A stretch of DNA of 6,470 nucleotides from an uncultured bacterium (GTDB taxonomy: Bacteria; Desulfobacterota; Binatia; HRBIN30). The DNA lies in NCBI GenBank assembly GCA_937975525.1, contig CALJUJ010000585.1:1-6470 (forward strand). Reading direction: 5' to 3'. This document shows positions 5,294-6,470 of the stretch, piece after piece (positions within the stretch are counted from its first letter, which is position 1; every line of letters begins with the position of its first letter). Made by a program: the position numbers and the translations under genes. The notes under the pieces are model-generated. The model saw nothing but the letters and a program-made list of their open reading frames with translations. It was not told where the DNA came from and did not search any database.

Positions 5294-6278
5294 ACTGCGG
5301 CAGGAGACGGCGCAGCGCGTCGGGCGTCGGACGCGTATCCGGATCGGGCAGCGACGGTGCCGCATGGACGACCACGGCGTCGGGCTGCGCCGCCGCCCAC
5401 GCCTGCGGCCCGTCGCCGCTGACGACGACGAGATCGGGCTCGAGGTCGGCGAATCGCTTGAGCTCCCAGATGCGCTGCCACCAGCGGTCGAAATCGAATA
5501 CTGCGGTCGGCTTGGCCGCATAGCGGGCATGCTCGTCGATCAGCGCCAGCGCCGAAGCCAACAGCACCGGCGTTCCCCGTAGACGCACGAGCACGATCAT
5601 CGCACCTGGCGTCCAGCCGCCGGCTTCGATCAGCACGACGCTTCCGTCGGCCAGCAGATCGACGCTCGCCGGGAAGGTGCCGAGGCCCGTCGAGCCGAAC
5701 TCGATCTCACGCCAATTCTCGATCTCATCGAAATCGGCCTTCCGATAGCCGGGAGAGGCCGCCGCGTGACGCCGCTCGACGGCGGAAACGACGACCTCCG
5801 CCTGGGTGAACACCTCCGCGCCGCCGGCATGCTCCGGTCGCAAGGTCGGTAGGACGACCAGCCGCACGGAGGCCGGGTCGAGACCCGCGTCATCCATCTG
5901 TTCGGCCAGGCTGCGGCTCGGCTCGACCGAGCCCGAAAGCAAGCCGACGAGAACACCGCCTCCCGGAGGCGCGACTGGCTCGGACTCCGCGTCGAGTCCC
6001 GCTCCCACGACGATCCAGCCGCGGTCGGGGTGCTCGAGCACGTAGGCGATCGCAGGCAGCTCGCGGGCGACGGAGGGGCTGCCGCCGCGGCGGAGAAGCA
6101 CCTCCGGCATGCCCACCCGGCCGGTCGTGAACACGTGTGCCTGGAGCACGCTGGTCGGCGGCGTGGCTGGCGGCCACTGCGCCAGCTCGGGGCGGATGTA
6201 GGGAACCCGGGGCGGATCCTCGCAGCCGCCCGCCGCGAGCGCGACGAGAGCGACCAGCGTGCGCGCGAAACGTCGCAT
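5292..6278 (-). CDS. Metallo-beta-lactamase-fold lipoprotein lacking most metal ligands
   Basis: This 328-residue protein opens with MRRFARTLVALVALAAGGC, a lipoprotein-like signal with Cys19 as the lipidated residue (Ala at -3, slightly atypical). The rest follows the layout of the AHL-lactonase-like branch of the metallo-beta-lactamase fold: AIAYVLEHPDRGWIVVGAGL (76-95), SLAEQMDDAGLDPASVRLVV (123-142), a degenerate HxHxDH at 145-150, DLLADGSVVLIEAGGWTPGA (207-226), VLLASA (238-243) and VVVSGD (284-289). Family metal ligands appear replaced: HxHxDH reads TLRPEH, the PGH histidine is Ala226, the LAGD aspartate is Ala243, and the late histidine is Gly288. Hydrolase activity of the usual kind is therefore unlikely; a binding or structural role on the membrane is inferred. 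ATG at 6276-6278 lies three bases after the upstream stop, implying translational coupling. Confidence 0.8.
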   Translation of the reverse strand: MRRFARTLVALVALAAGGCEDPPRVPYIRPELAQWPPATPPTSVLQAHVFTTGRVGMPEVLLRRGGSPSVARELPAIAYVLEHPDRGWIVVGAGLDAESEPVAPPGGGVLVGLLSGSVEPSRSLAEQMDDAGLDPASVRLVVLPTLRPEHAGGAEVFTQAEVVVSAVERRHAAASPGYRKADFDEIENWREIEFGSTGLGTFPASVDLLADGSVVLIEAGGWTPGAMIVLVRLRGTPVLLASALALIDEHARYAAKPTAVFDFDRWWQRIWELKRFADLEPDLVVVSGDGPQAWAAAQPDAVVVHAAPSLPDPDTRPTPDALRRLLPQ

Positions 6279-6281
6279 CCC

Positions 6282-6464
6282 TCAGGGCTTGCGCCGCCGC
6301 CGCACGAACGAGCGTTCCATCTCGACCGGACCGTAGCCGAGGCCTTCGAGCAGCTTCGGCAGCGCTTCGATCTCGGCCTCGACCCGCGCCTTCTGCGCCG
6401 GAGTCAGGCGCTTCGACCAGCGCAACCGCACCTCGGCCACGGTCGCACCCTCGAGCTCGGGCAT
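6282..6464 (-). CDS. Unknown small protein, possibly truncated by the window edge
   Basis: At least 60 residues are visible from ATG at 6462-6464 (MPELEGATVAEVRLRWSKRL). The frame stays open for the two codons up to the window edge (Trp, Arg), so the real start may be further upstream and no ribosome binding site can be judged. The C-terminal part has a likely helix (PAQKARVEAEIEALPKLLEG), then GYGPVEMERS and a strongly basic end, FVRRRRKP. There is no signal peptide in the visible part. Its stop is three bases before the lactamase-fold lipoprotein start, so the two are probably one leftward operon. No family is recognised. Confidence 0.55.
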   Translation of the reverse strand: MPELEGATVAEVRLRWSKRLTPAQKARVEAEIEALPKLLEGLGYGPVEMERSFVRRRRKP

Positions 6465-6470
6465 GCGCCA

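Overview
The window is high-GC bacterial chromosome. Genes are dense, start on ATG or GTG, and often sit behind Shine-Dalgarno sites. Several products look exported or lipid-anchored, so the cell probably has a Gram-negative-type envelope. Pro/Thr-rich lipoprotein linkers, small Lys/Arg-rich proteins and a FATP-type acyl-CoA synthetase would fit a deltaproteobacterium-like or Binatota-like lineage. That placement is a guess, because the window holds no marker gene. No tRNA, rRNA, CRISPR array, insertion sequence or phage gene was seen.

Left block (1-1410). A leftward operon runs from a sigma70-like promoter near 1230-1259. It encodes a 58-residue unknown protein, then an exported OB-fold protein with a C-terminal coiled coil (overlapping the first gene by up to 29 bases), then a MarR-family regulator 9 bases further on. 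A divergent promoter drives a rightward gene for a 61-residue charged protein. A perfect 8-base inverted repeat (1269-1298) lies between the two -35 boxes. It is a good candidate operator, possibly for the MarR protein itself.

Middle block (1411-4934). The charged-protein gene and a leftward beta-helix lipoprotein gene converge on a strong bidirectional terminator (1633-1666). The lipoprotein gene diverges from a rightward FATP/SLC27-type acyl-CoA synthetase. That protein keeps the AMP-binding motifs, but its C-terminal catalytic motifs are degraded: the usual lysine is a threonine.

Right block (4935-6470). The synthetase is followed by a hairpin, a near-consensus Shine-Dalgarno site and a gene for a 98-residue exported Ala/Cys-rich protein. 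This converges on a leftward pair: an unknown small protein cut or nearly cut by the window edge, and a metallo-beta-lactamase-fold lipoprotein in which most expected metal ligands are replaced. A 9-base inverted repeat covers both stop codons at the convergence.

No complete described system is recognisable. The most unusual points are two intact genes whose family active-site motifs are degenerate (synthetase and lactamase-fold lipoprotein), the Cys-rich exported protein between them, and the symmetric control region of the MarR operon.
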